25,998 bases of DNA from the NCBI GenBank assembly GCA_031282905.1, contig JAITCV010000092.1, positions 1 through 25,998 of the forward strand. The letters run 5' to 3'. A program made the position numbers and the translations under genes. The notes beneath the pieces were generated by a model. The model was not told where the DNA came from. It did no database searches and worked only from the letters and a program-made list of their open reading frames with translations. Shown here in pieces: positions 24,750 through 25,998 of the stretch (the first letter of the stretch is position 1; each line of letters starts with the position of its first letter). The DNA comes from Azoarcus sp. (GTDB lineage: Bacteria > Pseudomonadota > Gammaproteobacteria > Burkholderiales > Rhodocyclaceae).

Positions 24750-24848
24750 CGTCATTGCGAGGCGCGTAGCGCCGTGGCAATCCAGTACGTTCGCAAGGGC
24801 GCTCTGCGCCCTCTGGATTGCCACGGGCCTCTGGCCCTCGCAATGACG
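24750..24848. repeat. Nested inverted-repeat element, REP- or MITE-like
   Basis: Left arm 24750-24785 and right arm 24813-24848 (36 bp each) match outwardly as cgtcattgcgagg and inwardly as ccgtggcaatccag, with a 9-bp variable core. The 27-base loop contains a second perfect hairpin, AGGGCGC-TCT-GCGCCCT. The element lies 57 bp after folK and could end its transcript. Its arm sequence belongs to the same family as the copies at 2349, 22512 and 24898. Confidence 0.8.
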
Positions 24849-24897
24849 AAGATTGGCGGCTATCGCAAGCCACATTCTTCCGCCACACCTCCACCCT

Positions 24898-24931
24898 GTC
24901 ATTGCGAGGCGCGGTGCGCCATGGCTTTTCC
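24898..24931 (+). repeat. Single-arm copy of the gtcattgcgagg repeat
   Basis: It starts gtcattgcgaggcgcggtgc and ends near gccatggcttttcc, matching the left arm of 24750-24848. It contains the hairpin GGCGC-GGT-GCGCC (24908-24920) that is also found inside both 34-bp direct repeats. Confidence 0.65.
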
Positions 24932-24958
24932 AGACGATCCGCAATTGCCCGGAACTTC

Positions 24959-24992
24959 CCAAACGAGCGGCGCGGTGCGCCGGGGGAACGCA
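24959..24992 (+). repeat. 34-bp direct repeat, copy 1 (left of higA)
   Basis: The sequence starting ccaaacgagcggcgcggtgc is identical over 34 bp to 25460-25493 and lies in the same orientation. It carries the hairpin GGCGC-GGT-GCGCC (24969-24981). Confidence 0.85.
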
Positions 24993-25004
24993 AACCAAAA
25001 GGAG

Positions 25005-25319
25005 TCAGGCGTGAGCGTGTGTGATTTCCCCGTGCCAGGGCGTGATTTTCGCCAGTTGTGTCGCCAGCGCGTCCTTTGCCGTTTCAATGTCGAAGCGCGC
25101 CTGCCCGCACAGCCAATAGCCTTCTGTCAGGCCGAAGAAGCGGCACAGGCGCAGATCGGTATCCGCCGTGATGGAACGACGTCCGGCAACGATTTCCCCG
25201 ATGCGTTGCGCTGGCACGCCGATTTCCTTGGCGAGCCGGTAATTGCTGATCCCCATCGGAACAAGGAATTCCTCGCGCAGGATTTCGCCGGGGTGGATCG
25301 GTTTGTGTTTAATCGACAT
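25005..25319 (-). CDS. higA: HigA-type antitoxin, XRE-family HTH, apparently without a toxin
   Basis: This 104-residue protein is of the HigA type, a DNA-binding antitoxin that normally neutralises the HigB RNA-cleaving toxin and represses its own promoter. It starts MSIKHKPIHPGEILREEF, the HigA signature. The XRE helix-turn-helix is NYRLAKEIGVPAQRIGEIVAG followed by ITADTDLRLCRFFGLTEGYW. Normally higB lies directly upstream, but the 373 bp upstream (25320-25692) hold no toxin-like frame, only repeats. The gene is therefore an orphan or a remnant kept as a regulator. There is no ribosome-binding site, and a probable -10 ends six bases before the ATG. It is bounded by identical 34-bp direct repeats. 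Confidence 0.9.
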   Translation of the reverse strand: MSIKHKPIHPGEILREEFLVPMGISNYRLAKEIGVPAQRIGEIVAGRRSITADTDLRLCRFFGLTEGYWLCGQARFDIETAKDALATQLAKITPWHGEITHAHA

Positions 25320-25325
25320 GGACCA

Positions 25326-25354
25326 ATAGTAACGCGATGCGTTGCTAACAGCAA
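25326..25354 (-). promoter_or_regulatory. Predicted higA promoter with overlapping operator palindrome
   Basis: On the minus strand TACTAT (25331-25326) is a -10 candidate with TTGCTG (25354-25349) 17 bases upstream. A palindrome TAG-t-AACGC-gat-GCGTT-g-CTA (25327-25347), with one mismatched pair, covers the spacer and the -10. Such a site fits autorepression by HigA. The predicted transcription start falls at about the A of the ATG, so the message may be leaderless. Confidence 0.45.
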
Positions 25355-25459
25355 GCGCAATGACATTTTTTCGGCTTGGCGCGGCCATTGCCCGAAATAT
25401 CCCAACAATGCCGAAGGCGCAATCCGACAAGCGTTCCCCACGATGCCGCGCATCGCAAA

Positions 25460-25493
25460 CCAAACGAGCGGCGCGGTGCGCCGGGGGAACGCA
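25460..25493 (+). repeat. 34-bp direct repeat, copy 2 (right of higA)
   Basis: It is identical to 24959-24992. It runs on into gtcggattgcgctgcgctcc and catccaacctac, another repetitive intergenic sequence. Confidence 0.85.
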
Positions 25494-25545
25494 TGTCGGA
25501 TTGCGCTGCGCTCCATCCAACCTACAGTTCGCTTTGCCCCCCGTC

Positions 25546-25600
25546 GTCCAAGGACTTTGCCTCATTGTCCAAGGACTTTGCCCCATTGTCCAAGGACAAC
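25546..25600. repeat. 21-bp tandem repeat, about 2.5 copies
   Basis: Units starting gtccaaggactttgcc lie at 25546-25566 and 25567-25587, with a partial third unit from 25588. The region 25320-25692 otherwise contains repeats and no supported gene. Confidence 0.65.
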
Positions 25601-25692
25601 CAACCCCAAGGAACTTCATCTCCCTGGGCTTAAAACCCCACGACACCAAACCGACGCCCCTCCCCTACCGCCCAGGCGGAAGCAGACGTCAC

Positions 25693-25959
25693 CTACCCCG
25701 CCGCGCATCCATTGGAACTGCAAGCCAAGACCGCCGTCCGTGCCAGTGCGTCTGATCGAGCGATCCAGCCATGCGCCAGAACCAGATACCGCTTCAACCA
25801 AGCCTCGTTATCCTCCGTCCATTCCGCGACATCCACCCAGGTATCCGCTCCGCACAACACCGCGCACAGCGCCATCAGGATCATTTCCCGCAAATCATGC
25901 CGCTGTGCCGGTCCCATTCGCGGATCGGTCAGTATGATAAACGCTTCCGTCAATGTCAT
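25693..25959 (-). pseudogene. Truncated ISAs1-family (H-repeat) transposase, N-terminal part
   Basis: From ATG 25959, with GGAG six bases upstream, the frame reads MTLTEAFIILTDPRMGPAQR, then MILMALCAVLCGADTWVDVA and EDNEAWLKRYLVL. This is the N-terminal DDE-associated domain of ISAs1/H-repeat transposases. Similarity stops near 25800, where the family normally continues with a PSHDTFGRVF-like segment, and unrelated sequence leads to a stop at 25693. The catalytic DDE domain is absent, so the element is dead. An in-frame TTG at 25989 is a less likely start. Confidence 0.75.
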
Positions 25960-25998
25960 TTCACGCTCCAGGCAAAAACCAGTAGTCAACCTGATTTC

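Overview
The window is bacterial chromosome, GC-rich and densely coding. It probably comes from a betaproteobacterium, tentatively of the Rhodocyclales or Nitrosomonadales type. The reasons are the accA-tilS and pcnB-folK neighbourhoods, the TRAP transporter paired with a DctS/DctR-like two-component system, and the repetitive intergenic elements. The species assignment is inference; no rRNA or tRNA gene was found.

Left part (1-5052). A FepA-type siderophore receptor reads out of a nine-C tract. It is followed by a SAM methyltransferase with a methyltransferase-regulatory domain, a candidate 41-residue peptide gene, and on the opposite strand an RluF-type pseudouridine synthase. The synthase gene is chained by a 4-base overlap to the end of a transporter operon.

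TRAP region (5049-10686). dctP, dctQ and dctM on the minus strand encode a tripartite transporter, probably for C4-dicarboxylates. A decayed second dctP lies between intact dctP and the oppositely oriented dctS-dctR kinase and regulator pair, which probably controls the transporter.

Housekeeping block (10622-17879). tilS, accA, dut and coaBC lie on the minus strand and radC diverges from coaBC. A possible gene remnant and a DinG/YoaA-type iron-sulfur helicase follow. tilS and dctR overlap tail to tail.

Accessory pair (18019-22390). An exported protein of about 17 WD40 blades is followed on the same strand by a ClpB-like AAA+ ATPase. The ATPase has one canonical AAA-2 module behind a region that looks like a degenerate AAA+ module. 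I do not recognise this pair as a named system; it is the best candidate here for something undescribed.

Right part (22391-25998). pcnB and folK overlap by ATGA. After them comes a repeat-rich region with a nested inverted repeat and an orphan HigA-type antitoxin gene flanked by identical 34-bp direct repeats. The window ends with a truncated ISAs1-family transposase gene. Versions of the 'gtcattgcg' repeat and of palindromes centred on gCATGC recur in several intergenic regions.
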